Assembly (NCBI GenBank): GCA_018398765.1
Contig: JAHBMJ010001010.1
Coordinates: 2,501-34,871 of the forward strand
Reading direction: 5' to 3'
Length of the DNA: 32,371 nucleotides
Origin: Chromera velia
Taxonomy: Eukaryota > Sar > Chromeraceae
Part shown: positions 1 through 12,519 of the stretch, piece after piece
Numbering within the stretch: the first letter of the stretch is position 1
Layout: each line of letters starts with the position of its first letter
The notes under the pieces: generated by a model
What the model saw: only the letters and a program-made list of their open reading frames with translations
Databases searched by the model: none
Told to the model about the DNA's origin: nothing
Program-made: the position numbers and the translations under genes

Positions 1-40
1 GAACCGACAAGAACCAACTTTCTGTGCACTTTTTATGCAT

Positions 41-208
41 TTAGCTGGCATCAAACTGCTCTTCTAACTCTTGAAAGGCTGTCTCAAGACGTGCAAGCTC
101 TTCAGTCTCAACTCTCAGATCATCTTCAACTACAACGGCCCCATAAACCCCCAAAAAAATGCCACTGATCGGAATATCGTCTAATTGAGGCATACATGAA
201 CGGCGCAT
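41..208 (-). CDS. Small acidic ORF, 55 aa, unknown
   Basis: A 56-codon frame runs from ATG at 208-206 to TAA at 43-41. The peptide starts with a short basic stretch (MRRSCM). A hydrophobic middle follows (SGIFLGVYGAVVV), then a strongly acidic, probably helical C-terminus rich in Glu and Leu that ends FDAS. The composition looks more like coding sequence than the AT-rich surroundings. It could be a small gene or the last exon of a gene, but there is no convincing acceptor just upstream. I do not recognise a family. Confidence 0.3.
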   Translation of the reverse strand: MRRSCMPQLDDIPISGIFLGVYGAVVVEDDLRVETEELARLETAFQELEEQFDAS

Positions 209-1711
209 TGTCAAAGGAGAAAAAACAATAGCATTGAAATTTTTACTTACTGAAATGGCAGTCGATTCATATGAAATCGATTCATTCTGCTTTATTTAAC
301 CGTCTGAGACTGACTGAGATCATTTATGTTATTTGTCTGGTCATGTATGACTCTGATTGACCGTCATACATGAGTCTGATCGATCATGGAGAGCTAAATC
401 ATCAGTTGAGAGCTTGGTTTAGATAGTTCAAGCCCGGTTCTCACAGTTTTGATTGGGTTCCTTCTGGTTTAGAAAAGTTCTAATAGTTCTTGTCTCTGTT
501 CATTCGGTTCATGAACCAATGACCAGAACCGGAAGTGACACCGACCTCAGAACTAGCTATAACCACTTAGAATTTACTTGAAACTTAGACTTATACTCTA
601 ATTAGTGGTTTTTTAGGGTTCTTTTGCTTTTTAAAGTTTATAAATTGGGTTAAAGTTTTATTTTTTCGTCAAAAAAGTTGTAGGAACCACATATGTAGTT
701 AGGGATCGTCCGTAGAGTGTCATACCCTAGACAATGTCTGCTGAGATCACAAAGGAATGCTGATTCTTCTTCTCTTTCTCAGACGAAATCGAAGCACACA
801 GTAGCGCAAAGTTTAGCTCATCCTTCTGAGGACCTTCTCGTCACCGGTTTTCACGCCAACTCAGAACTTCACACAAAAATCTCACTAGAAAAACCAGTGT
901 CAAAGTATACGTATGTAGAAATGTATTAGAATTAGAATTAAGTAGATCGATGTGATTACAATGCATTACTGTCATTATATTCTTTATCCAGTTCAAAAAA
1001 ATTGTTTTAAAAAATAAGGTTATACATAAAAATGATCATCAATAGATTTTATCAATGATTCAGTTTTTTTAAAAAAAATCAAATCCTTCTTCATCATTAA
1101 AGCTTTTGATTTGAAGTGTTGATTAAGACAGTGTAGCGTGGTATCCTAAAAAATCATAACTTTTCTCTGCCTAACATTAGAAGTATCCAGCTAGCTCTGG
1201 ATATGGATAACGATGGCGCGTTATAGTCATAGTTATAATAAGTCATAGTTAATCAAATCTTTAGGTTATTAATTTTTTTTTTGTCCACATTTTTTTTTCT
1301 ATACATTTTTTGTTGAAAACAAAAAAAGAAAAAAAGTTTTTTTTATACATTTGTTTTTCTTAAAGCTCGCTGGAGTATAGCTTAAATTTTCAAAAATCTA
1401 GTATCCGTTTGATTTAGCCTATGATTTCATCTACATTGTGACAATTAAAACATGTTATGCATCGTAAAATTTCTTTTCGGTAGATACAAAATATTGTAAA
1501 ACAACTTACTGGCCCGGTCTCGCTATCTTAATTTAGAATACTTTAGAACTATTATTGTTCATAATTTTTCATAATTTTTCACAACATGGTTGTCCACGTC
1601 TGTTCTTATACTGCTATATACGTATTGTGTACTATGTATGCACTACCCCCAGGGTAGTGATTAGAAAGCCGTTTTTGAAATGGGAAGATGCCGGTGGGCC
1701 TTCAGAGAAGT
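209..1711. other. AT-rich non-coding stretch
   Basis: I see no supported gene here. The stretch is AT-rich with long T and A runs, notably around 1270-1350. Short ORFs here have no coding character. Confidence 0.6.
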
Positions 1712-1842
1712 TTCCGGTAGGCGCCGTAGGCGCTGCCGGGAAACTTCCGGTAGGCGCCGAAGGTGCTGCCCGGACACTGCCGATGGGTGCTGAAGCACTG
1801 CCTGGACCTTGCCGGTGGGCGCCGAAGGCCGGCACCGCTTGC
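1712..1842. repeat. 33-bp GC-rich minisatellite, about 4 units
   Basis: Imperfect units starting CCGGTAGG, CCGGTAGG, CCGATGGG and CCGGTGGG begin at 1714, 1747, 1780 and 1812, a spacing of 33, 33 and 32 bp. The block is much more GC-rich than its surroundings. Because 33 is a multiple of three, a plus-strand frame reads as an 11-residue repeat (PVGAEGAA-like), but there is no sign of a surrounding gene. A related sequence lies at about 9930-10045, past the retrotransposon. Confidence 0.7.
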
Positions 1843-2215
1843 ATAGACCTTGTCAGAGGCATGACGTGACATGTGACATTATGTATGGATGCATGCATGC
1901 ATGTACATCGTTTGTTGATCATCGGTGTTTGTGCATGAGTCCCGATGAGTCTGGCCTCTCATGTCTTTCAATGTCTTCTCATGTTTTTTCTATCAACTTG
2001 GTAGTCTGTACTGGAGGCTCTGGAACCGAGACCGGAGCCAAAATGGAGATAGTGTTCTGCCCAGCCTTTCTTTACAACTTGTAAAGGGAGGGACTAAGCC
2101 GTTTCCTTCCATCAGAATCCGTCTCCATCCATCTCTTGCGGTCTCTTGTCATGTCCTGCCGTCTAGTACGTGAAGCGGAGGCAGTTATGCAGTTAGTCAG
2201 ATCCAGTGAACCCCT
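1843..2215. other. Spacer with a TGCATGCA run
   Basis: No supported gene. It contains an alternating TGCATGCATGCATG run at 1890-1903. Near 2190 there are GTCAG-like words similar to the array on the other side of the 2224-3150 element. Confidence 0.5.
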
Positions 2216-2223
2216 CCGTCAAT
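2216..2223. repeat. 8-bp target-site duplication, left copy
   Basis: CCGTCAAT lies directly before the left terminal inverted repeat at 2224. The identical octamer lies directly after the right repeat, at 3151-3158. Confidence 0.75.
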
Positions 2224-3150
2224 TAGTGACCATGTTTGATTTGATCTAGGATTTGATTTGATTTAATTTGATTTGATTTGAGGTAGGGCTTAAGCTCAAA
2301 TCAAATATCCAGTTAGGGAGGACCTAGTGTTTAAAGACCTATCAAAATACGATCAAATATTTGATCAATATGACTTTCAACCTCAAATATGAAGGTCCCG
2401 AAAAAACTTTTGTAAGTACCGATCCATCACGCATGCTGATTCAAATGAAAAATTTCAGAAAAAATCTAAATCTTGATGGTTTGCTCTCAAAAAAAAAACG
2501 TTTTGAGCTGCACTGAAATTGACGTTTCACCCCCTTTTACTTCATGCAGAGGTAAACCGATCAGCTGAACGTTTTCCCAAACAGCTGTGTTGACTTTTCT
2601 GGTGCTGAAACATCTTTTACGGCCCCTTTTTTGAGCGTCTGCAAACATTTTACACCCCGTAAAGACATGTCACACATATATGCCGTCTATGCATATACGT
2701 GCGCGTGCCACGAGCCACATGGTGCCTCTACCTGCATGTCTAACCACCCTGGTCTACCCATACACTTCACACCTTTTCCCGTCTCTCAGTGTCTGGACTT
2801 ACACGGCGATGAGTAGAAGATGCACTTTGATACATGCACTGTATGATTGACATGCACATGCACTGTATGCAGCTTGTATATATACACTGCCACACAGGCA
2901 TATTTTTTTTATAGAACTAATAATTTATAATTATATATATATATATTTTTTAAATTTTTGAAACACACATCAGAAATGTTCTGATAACTATTGTCATAAG
3001 AAAAATGATCAGAGTGACAGTAAGTCAGTAACTCAGTGAGGAACCCTAAGATGTTAACCTCAAATCTTACCTCAAATATCAAATATTTGAGGTTGAAGCT
3101 CAAATCAAATCAAATCAAATCAAATATAATCAAATCAAACATGGTCACTA
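2224..3150. mobile_element. Non-autonomous hAT-like DNA transposon (MITE), 927 bp
   Basis: The ends are perfect 22-bp inverted repeats beginning TAGTGACCATGTTTGATT (2224-2245 and the complement of 3129-3150). Both are followed inwards by runs of a TTTGAT/ATCAAA hexamer-type repeat. The element is flanked by identical 8-bp duplications. An 8-bp target duplication and TIRs starting TAGNG are typical of the hAT superfamily. The interior has palindromic words such as TCAAATATTTGA near 3076-3090, an (AT)n run near 2934-2946, and no ORF resembling a transposase. A transposase supplied from elsewhere would be needed for movement. The superfamily call is inferred from the ends alone. Confidence 0.72.
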
Positions 3151-3158
3151 CCGTCAAT
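3151..3158. repeat. 8-bp target-site duplication, right copy
   Basis: CCGTCAAT follows the right inverted repeat and matches 2216-2223 exactly. Confidence 0.75.
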
Positions 3159-3700
3159 CACTTACTGACAGCCAGGCTGAGCCAGTCAATCAGTCAGCCA
3201 GTCAGCTTGTCAGCCAGCAAGCCAGTCAGTCAGTCTATCAGTTAGCCAGCCACTAGCAGTCAACCAACAAGTCAGCGCAAGTCAGCCAGTCAGTCAGCCA
3301 GTCAGTCAGCCAGTCAGTCAGCCAGTCAGTCAGCCAGTCAGTCAGCCAGTCAGTCAATGAGTCAGTAAGTCAGTGAATCAGTCAGCCATTTAGTTAGTCA
3401 GTGAGCCAGTCAGTGAGCCAGTCAGTTAGCCAGTCAGTCGGAAAGTCAGTCAGTCAGTCAGTCATGAGTCAGTCAGCCAGTCAGTGAGTCAGTCAGTAAG
3501 CCAGTGAGTCAGCCAGATTCAGCCAGTCAGTCGGTGAGCCAGTCAGTCAGTCAGTGAGTCATAAGTCAGTCAGTGAGCGAGTCAGTCAGCCAGACAGTGA
3601 GTCAGTCAGTCAGTCAGTCAGTCTGTCTGTCAGTAAGTCAGCCTGTCAGTCAGCCTGCCAGTCAACCAGTAAGTCAGTGCAAGTCAGCCAGCCACTCAGC
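3159..3700. repeat. Degenerate GTCA tetranucleotide array
   Basis: More than 500 bp of GTCA/GCCA/GTGA words repeats in register (for example 3290-3350 reads as repeated CAGTCAGTCAGC). Frames across it give artificial Ser/Val/Gln-rich peptides, which I do not annotate as genes. The array starts right beside the target duplication of the DNA transposon. Confidence 0.9.
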
Positions 3701-3955
3701 TGCTCTATGACCGGTTTGGGTCAGGTTAGGACGATTTTAACTCTGATGTGCCACTGTGCCAGTAGCTAGCATGAGGGAAACGCGGCCAGATGCAGCAAGA
3801 TGTTTCAATGGAGGATAAACGACTTCAAATTTCTTTTTTAAGAAAAATTCTCAGAAAAGATACTTTAAAATGATTTTAATATATCATTTTATAGTGCAAT
3901 ATTTAACTACTACTACTCTACTAGAACCATATCATTATTTTTACAAACTTCTTTT

Positions 3956-3960
<5 letters not shown>
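3701..3960. other. AT-rich spacer
   Basis: Nothing supported beyond low-complexity AT-rich sequence. Confidence 0.5.

Positions 3961-3989
<29 letters not shown>
3961..3989. repeat. (AT)n microsatellite
   Basis: An uninterrupted AT dinucleotide run lies just left of the retrotransposon insertion point. Confidence 0.95.
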
Positions 3990-3992
<3 letters not shown>

Positions 3993-3993
<1 letters not shown>

Positions 3994-3997
3994 TGTA
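3993..3997. repeat. 5-bp target-site duplication of the LTR element, left
   Basis: ATGTA directly precedes the 5' LTR. The same five bases follow the 3' LTR at 9879-9883. Confidence 0.8.
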
Positions 3998-4341
3998 TGT
4001 AACATAGTGAGGCAAGCCACGGGACCGGCCAATCCCGGGGTGAGCCGAACTAACGCACACCGCCGCCGCACGGGACGCCTGCAGCTCAGAGACCAACACA
4101 CGCACGCAAGTTCATGGAGGCGCCGCCATGCCAGTCTATATTAGAAGAGAATTAAATAAAATAAAAATAAAATGGACTTAATTCAGTCAGTTGCGTATAG
4201 CCTGGATTGAGTAAACAACAGTTGCTTATAAAGCTTTTAGAAGCAGTTTGGAAGTGAACCTTAAACTGACAGACTTTTCGTAGTAGAGATCTAACTGAAC
4301 TAAGTGCGATCACTTAGAAGAAGAGGAGTTACCTCCTTATG
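3998..4341 (+). repeat. 5' LTR, 344 bp
   Basis: It starts TGTAACATAG and ends CCTCCTTATG. It aligns without gaps to 9535-9878, with about 24 mismatches, 23 of them transitions. An AT-rich part near 4143-4170 may carry the promoter, but no clear TATA box can be assigned. Confidence 0.93.
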
Positions 4342-4356
4342 TGGTAGCACAGAGCC
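4342..4356 (+). other. Primer-binding site
   Basis: TGGTAGCACAGAGCC begins at the first base after the 5' LTR. TGG pairs with the CCA end of a tRNA. The first eight bases match the PBS expected for an initiator-methionine tRNA of animal type, but the downstream bases diverge, so the tRNA is uncertain. Confidence 0.6.
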
Positions 4357-4457
4357 TGGTTGATCTCGCCAGGGCTTCTATTGCTCGGTCTGATACTGTA
4401 ACAGTCATTTTCTTTCTTAGCAAGTGAATTCTTTTCTTCTCCCAAGACTCTCTCTCG

Positions 4458-5625
4458 ATGGAGCAGGTTCTGCAGCAATTGCTGGAGGGGCAGCAATTCA
4501 TGCAGCAGCAGATGATCTAGGTGCAGCAGACGCAACAACTTCAGCAACAACAGATGGACGCTCTGGGAGTATAGCAGCAACAAACAGCCACCGACGGGGG
4601 CCCAATCCATCAATAGCAGCAGCAGACACCAGAACAGCAGCAGCAGTGGCAGATGAATCAACAGCCGACTTCTCCGCCTCCCCAGCGGTCAAACTTCAAG
4701 GCGAAAGAGCCGCCGGTGTTTCATGGGGACCGGAAGTTGCTCGAAGGTTAGGTCACGGATATGAGGGAATACATACAGCTCTCAGACATTCAGGTGTCGA
4801 AGCAGTTGGGGTCGGTACATCAATACTTCTTCCGATTCCTCAAGCAATGGTATGACAAGACGTAGAGGTCTGCCTCTCCTTTTGTCAACGTAGAAGATCT
4901 CTTCACCCGTCTGTCCGAGCGTTTCCCCGATCCCAACAAATAGACAGACTTGAGAGGGGAAGTCTAGAACGTCCGTTGTCAGGGCAATGAGGGGGTTTAC
5001 AAGTACTCTGTCCGATTTAACGATATTGTAGAACGAATCGTTGATGTGAGTGAGATCGATTTGATGTACAACTACATTCGGGGCCTTCCGGATGAGGTGA
5101 GGAAGCCTTAGGAAGTCAGGAGAAGGAAGTCTGACAATCTCGATGCTGCGATGAAAGATGTAGAGGAGGCCGAGCAGCTGTTGAGTAGGGGGAGAAAGAA
5201 ACTACGGGGGCCAGGGCAGAGACGGGCGAAGTGATTCGCACCCGCCTTTGCGACCTCAGTCCTAATCGAACGATGGGCCCGTCCCAATGGATCTCAACCG
5301 AATCTCCCGAATTTATTCCCTTTCCCAAGATGAGATCAAGAGGCACATTCAGGAGAATAGGTGCTTCAATTGTCATACGGTGGGACACTCTGCATGTCAG
5401 TGTAGGAACCGCAAGCAGCAACAGCAACAACAGGGTTCTAGGGGTCACGGGGGTCAGAGAAATTTCTACAGAGGTCAAAGACGCATGCACAACCTACAGA
5501 GTGGGGTACAGCAGCACTACGGTGGTTCAGTGCAGGGGCAGTGGGGGAATCCAGTCATCCCACAGGGGCTTACACCTCCCCCTGGACTGTGCCCACCACC
5601 GCAGTTCCAGGGGAACCCTCCCTAG
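4458..5625 (+). pseudogene. gag-like, with CCHC zinc knuckle, broken
   Basis: The frame opens at ATG 4458 with a Gln-rich N-terminus and is soon broken by TAG codons among CAG codons. A capsid-like stretch follows (VNVEDLFTRLSERFPDP, then YNYIRGLPDEVRK), containing several more TAGs. After a frame change, 5362-5403 encodes a CX2CX4HX4C nucleic-acid-binding knuckle (CFNCHTVGHSACQC), followed by a poly-Gln/Gly tail ending at 5625. In the family, gag packages the element RNA. Stops sit where CAG or TGG would be natural, which suggests C-to-T and G-to-A decay. Confidence 0.8.
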
Positions 5626-5754
5626 TGGTCACAGCGCCAGCAGTAGAATATACTCCCGAGAGGGATGTACTTCACGACTGGGGGCAGGACAGGCAGGAGG
5701 GGGAAATTGATCACCTTCCACGGCACAGCGAATAGCATCCCGATCCGTACCCTT

Positions 5755-6147
5755 TAAAATCTAGGGGCGGACTCCATTTATGTGAGCAAGAGAGTCGTTG
5801 AGGCTGGGGAGTTCCGTTTGTCCGCCTTGGAGCCCTCCACGTGCAAAGGGGGCATCCGTCTCGATGGTGCGCAGGCTCCTTCGACCACTGTCCAATGGGA
5901 GGCGCCTAACATCGATCTGAGAATTCAGGACTTCGCAGCCCCCCTGACCATGACTGTACTCGATCTGGACGAGGATTATGATGTGGTCCTGGGGATGCCC
6001 TTCTGTGAGACCTTCAAACCCCAGGCCTTCCCGATTTTGAAGCGAAGTCTCTCTTCATCGCTGCAGATCGTTCTCCCTCCGGATCATAGTTCATACTGTA
6101 TAACTCGGAAGTCTACCACATTCCGGGGGCTGAGCCTGAGCCCCTGA
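5755..6147 (+). pseudogene. Retropepsin-like aspartic protease remnant
   Basis: The region keeps the flank of the active-site loop (GADSIYVSKRVV at about 5765-5800) and the later VVLGMPF motif near 5985-6003, typical of Ty3/gypsy proteases. The catalytic D-T/S-G triad is not intact: the codons just before GADS read as a stop, then Asn and Leu. A frameshift between about 6040 and 6100 separates it from the following pol frame. In family members it cleaves the Gag-Pol polyprotein; this copy cannot. Confidence 0.7.
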
Positions 6148-6242
6148 CCCGCAAAGAGATCCGTAGGCTTTCCAAGAAGGAATCTACCACCTTCCGGTGC
6201 TACCGTCTTAAGGTCCGCCCTCTTCCCTCCGTTTCCTCCCCC

Positions 6243-9000
<2,758 letters not shown>

Positions 9001-9123
9001 ATCAAGGTGGGGGACTATGTGCTTGTCCATCGCTCCTGGTGGGTAACCGCTGCAAAGCCCAATGTTCCCCTATACAGCCACAAGCTTGACAGCCTGTGGT
9101 TCGGTCCCTTTGAAGTGACCTAG

Positions 9124-9255
<132 letters not shown>

Positions 9256-9259
9256 TGAG

Positions 9260-9435
9260 CCGACGAAGAGTATGAAGTCGAAAAGGTCCTCGGTGTTCGG
9301 GGAAGAGGCAGAGGAACCCAATACCACGTATAATAGGTGGGGTTCCCTGAGAGTGAAGCGTCATGGGAGCCAGCCTCCCACCTCCGAAATGCGAAGGAGA
9401 AAATCGAAGAATTCAAGCGACGATCAAAGTGAATA
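9260..9435 (+). pseudogene. Chromodomain at the end of pol, with two stops
   Basis: One frame reads EEYEVEKVLGVRGRGRGTQYHV, two stop codons (TAA TAG), then GFPESEASWEPASHLRNAKEKIEEFKRR and a terminal TGA. The aromatic start, the SWEP block and the C-terminal helix match the chromodomain fold. The two stops fall at the conserved K-W position between the strands. In chromoviruses this domain tethers integration to modified histones. Confidence 0.88.
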
Positions 9436-9520
9436 GACAGGAATTGTATAGTCAATTTTTGTTGGCAGTTAACCGTAGAAAAGCTGAGAAGAAGGACAGA
9501 GCACGTGAGACACACGCTCC

Positions 9521-9534
9521 AAGGGGGAGGGGCA
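9521..9534 (+). other. Polypurine tract
   Basis: AAGGGGGAGGGGCA ends exactly where the 3' LTR begins, the position of the plus-strand primer in LTR elements. Confidence 0.85.
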
Positions 9535-9878
9535 CGTAACATAGTGAGGTGAGCCACGGGACCGGCCAATCCCGGGGTGAGCCGAACTAACGTACACCGC
9601 CGCCGCACGGGACGCCCGCAGCTCAGAGACCAACACACGTATGCAGGTTCATGGAGACGCCGCCATGCCAGTCTGTATTAGAAGAGAATTAAATAAAATA
9701 GAAATAAAATGGAATTAATTCAGTTAGTTGCATATAGCCTGGATTAAGTAAATAACAGTTGCTTGTAAAGCTTCTAGAAGCAGTTTGGAAGTGAACCTTG
9801 AACTGACAGACTTTCCGTAATAGAAATCTAACTGAACTAAGTGCGATCACTTAGGAGAAGAGGAGTTACCTCCTTACG
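9535..9878 (+). repeat. 3' LTR, 344 bp
   Basis: It starts CGTAACATAG and ends CCTCCTTACG, so this copy carries CGTAA/TTACG at its ends as a short inverted repeat. The first base differs from the canonical T of the 5' LTR. ATGTA follows directly. Confidence 0.93.
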
Positions 9879-9883
9879 ATGTA
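9879..9883. repeat. 5-bp target-site duplication of the LTR element, right
   Basis: ATGTA matches 3993-3997. Confidence 0.8.
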
Positions 9884-9924
9884 TAATAATATAAATACTT
9901 ATAAATATTATTTTTCGGTGAAAA

Positions 9925-10045
9925 TCCGGTACGAAGCAGTTTTTGAGTGGGAAACTGCCGGTGGTTTGTTTTTTTCATGGGAAAAGGCCGGTAAGTGGTA
10001 TGAAAGAGCCTACAAAATCTAACTAGCACCCGGGGGGTAGTGTGC
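9925..10045. repeat. Dispersed repeat related to 1640-1715
   Basis: It shares words such as GTTTTTGA, TGGGAA and TGCCGGTGG with 1670-1700, and a CACTACCCCC-type motif (inverted here as GGGGGGTAGTG) with 1640-1660. It looks like a degenerate second member of the same repeat family. Confidence 0.5.
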
Positions 10046-10583
10046 ACAAAGATTTGCACAAATGACGCTGGAATTGCAGCTTAGTGGATGACATAATATG
10101 ACATAACAAACTAAGTTGCTCTTCCCGTGATGGCTGGACATAGTGCATTTGGTGCACTTTAGCTGATGCTCTCACAAACCCGAACACCGCGCTTCCAGCG
10201 CGCCCTCCGCGCGCCACGGCCCTCAAGGCCGGGGCGCGTCCGAACTTGTTAAGTTGATCAGACTGAGAACGCTCTTCTTGCCACTCCCAACATCTCACAA
10301 CAGAGCAATGTATAACAGAGCCTTCATCGTTTGCGGGACAACGCACCATTTGCTGCTCATCATCCGACGAACAGCCTTCGTCTGTCCTGCGCCACAGTCT
10401 CCAGCATGTATACATTCCAAGCGCCGAGAGAAACTATAGCTGTCCCTGCATCTTGGCATTGCTTTTGAGACTGCATCGATCTGCCAGCTTTTGTTCAGAA
10501 CGTCCGTATCATGACTGACGCAGCAGCTCCACATTCCGGCAGTCGTATGTGAGTAATCTGATCTTGTGCAGTGGTCTAGCTCT
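10046..10583. promoter_or_regulatory. Upstream region of the CDC50 gene
   Basis: No gene is supported. The region is GC-richer than the DNA to its left and contains a strong hairpin at 10210-10238. It must hold the promoter and 5' UTR, but I cannot place a TATA box or initiator. A TGCAG at 10567-10571 leaves room for an upstream non-coding exon. Confidence 0.4.
10210..10238. other. GC-rich hairpin, 12-bp stem
   Basis: Arms CGCGCCACGGCC and GGCCGGGGCGCG pair at 11 of 12 positions around a CTCAA loop. It lies about 350 bp upstream of the CDC50 start codon. Confidence 0.65.
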
Positions 10584-12400
10584 ATGATGTACGGAGGGGA
10601 GCCTCCTCGGGCAGCCGAGGAGGAGGACAAGGATCTCGACAAGCAGAAGAAGGGGGCAAAGAATCGTCGATGCCGAGAGCACTGTAGTCTGATCTTGCAG
10701 CAGAAACTGCAACCAGAAAAGTGTCCCTTTGTCGCCTTCAACTTGTACAATACAACCTTCTTCATCAAGGGCCTGGGAATTATCCTGATTCTTATTTGTA
10801 CGTTAAGTGCCTTCACTCGCACCGAGCTTGAGTGTTCTTCCGCCAGGTGTGCATTGTGTTGTTTCCCTTCTTGCCTGGACGTCTCTGCATGCAGGTTTTG
10901 GGTGTTTCTATGTTGACGATTCCAGAAGTGTTGGGAAGACCTACAACACCTCGGCTGGAAACGGCACCCTGGTGGAGTTCACCGTGCCTGCTGACTTCAG
11001 AGGGCCCATTTATTTTTACTACGAACTCGACAACTTCTACGGAAACACCCGCTTGTATGTACAGTCCAAGCCCCCGTACCTCTTCGGGCCCCAGTCGACC
11101 TGCTCCCCCATCAGGACCCTCAAAGAGGCACTCGAAGTTCGGGTGCCCAACACGCGCTCTGCTCTGGATGAGCTGACGGTGCTCCAGACAGACGGCGTCC
11201 CGGAGACGGCACGCATCACCCCCTGCGGTATGGCGAGTATCTGTTTGTTCACTGACGAGTTCCAGCTGCTCAAACAGGGAGCGGACGGGACTCTGGAGGA
11301 GATCGTTTTGACGAAAGAGGGAATCGCCCTCGATGTGGATGACGAAGTCATCAGGGTCAGTGGACAAACAGACAGACAAACAGACAGACAGACAGACGTA
11401 TCAGAATCAGCAGAAAAGAAAAGAAGGAAGGGTCTCTTGTTTCCCTGGACACGAGAAGTGACTAGATCACCTGGTGCGTCCCAGGCGCGTTTTTTTTCCT
11501 CTGGAAGGACATGCTTAAAGCCTTTGGGAAAGATTGTGCGGACTTTTTGGGCATCTGGAGACAATGCGGACGATGCCGGCTGCCGGCGAGTAGCAATTGT
11601 CGGTGTCACACCTACCTCAAACTTCGAGCAGTTGCCATTGCTGATGCACTGCACCCACTCAGTGATATGCCAGCATCAAGAAGAGTTTAAGGGATGCAAA
11701 GAGATGGATCTTTTCTCATCTGACGCACGCACGTGTCTACTGCCTGCAGGTTGCACAGCCTACAGAAGGGGATGTGAAGTGGTACGATGTGGCAAGGGAG
11801 AACTACCTTGTGTGGATGCGTGACTCGGCCACACCGAGCTTCTTGAGGCTGTACGGATTCAACAACGATGCGTTGGAGGAGGGCACGTACTTTGTCAACG
11901 TGACCAAAAACGGTCAGCAGGCGAATGAAAGTAAGGCAGACTGTGTAAATAAATAGAGGTCCCAGAAGCGTCTCTCGTCTCCCCTCCATTCTCCATTCGT
12001 CACTCAGTCTGGGGGGGCTCGTGTGGGACCAGCCTGCATTTCTCTTGTCTGCGCCTCCAATCCATCGCTTGGGAATGGCTTCTCATGCTCACACACACAT
12101 TTCCAGACGCGGACAGATAGACATGCACACAGAGAGACACGGAGAGGGGGGGAAATGAATACAGGAGAACGATAGAAAAGGGACCTCGTGCCGATTGATG
12201 GTTGACTCTTTCGTCGCCTCTGTCTCTGTCTGCAGAATATCCGATAGACAAGGAGTGGTACGGCACGAAGGGCTTCCGCATCCTCTCGTTGTCTCCTCTG
12301 GGGGGTCCCGTGCTGGTCACAATCTTCCTCGGATTCGCTTGGGGTGGGCGGGTGGGAGAGCGGGAAACATACCTGACCGTTCTGGCTGTACTTTGGAGAG

Positions 12401-12470
<70 letters not shown>

Positions 12471-12475
12471 CGTGC

Positions 12476-12519
<44 letters not shown>

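Noticed and set aside
3159-3700. Possible CRISPR-like array
   Set aside because: The repeat is a tetranucleotide with no unique spacers, and the genome is eukaryotic.
3036-3769. Plus-strand Ser/Val/Gln-rich ORFs
   Set aside because: They are translations of the GTCA array.
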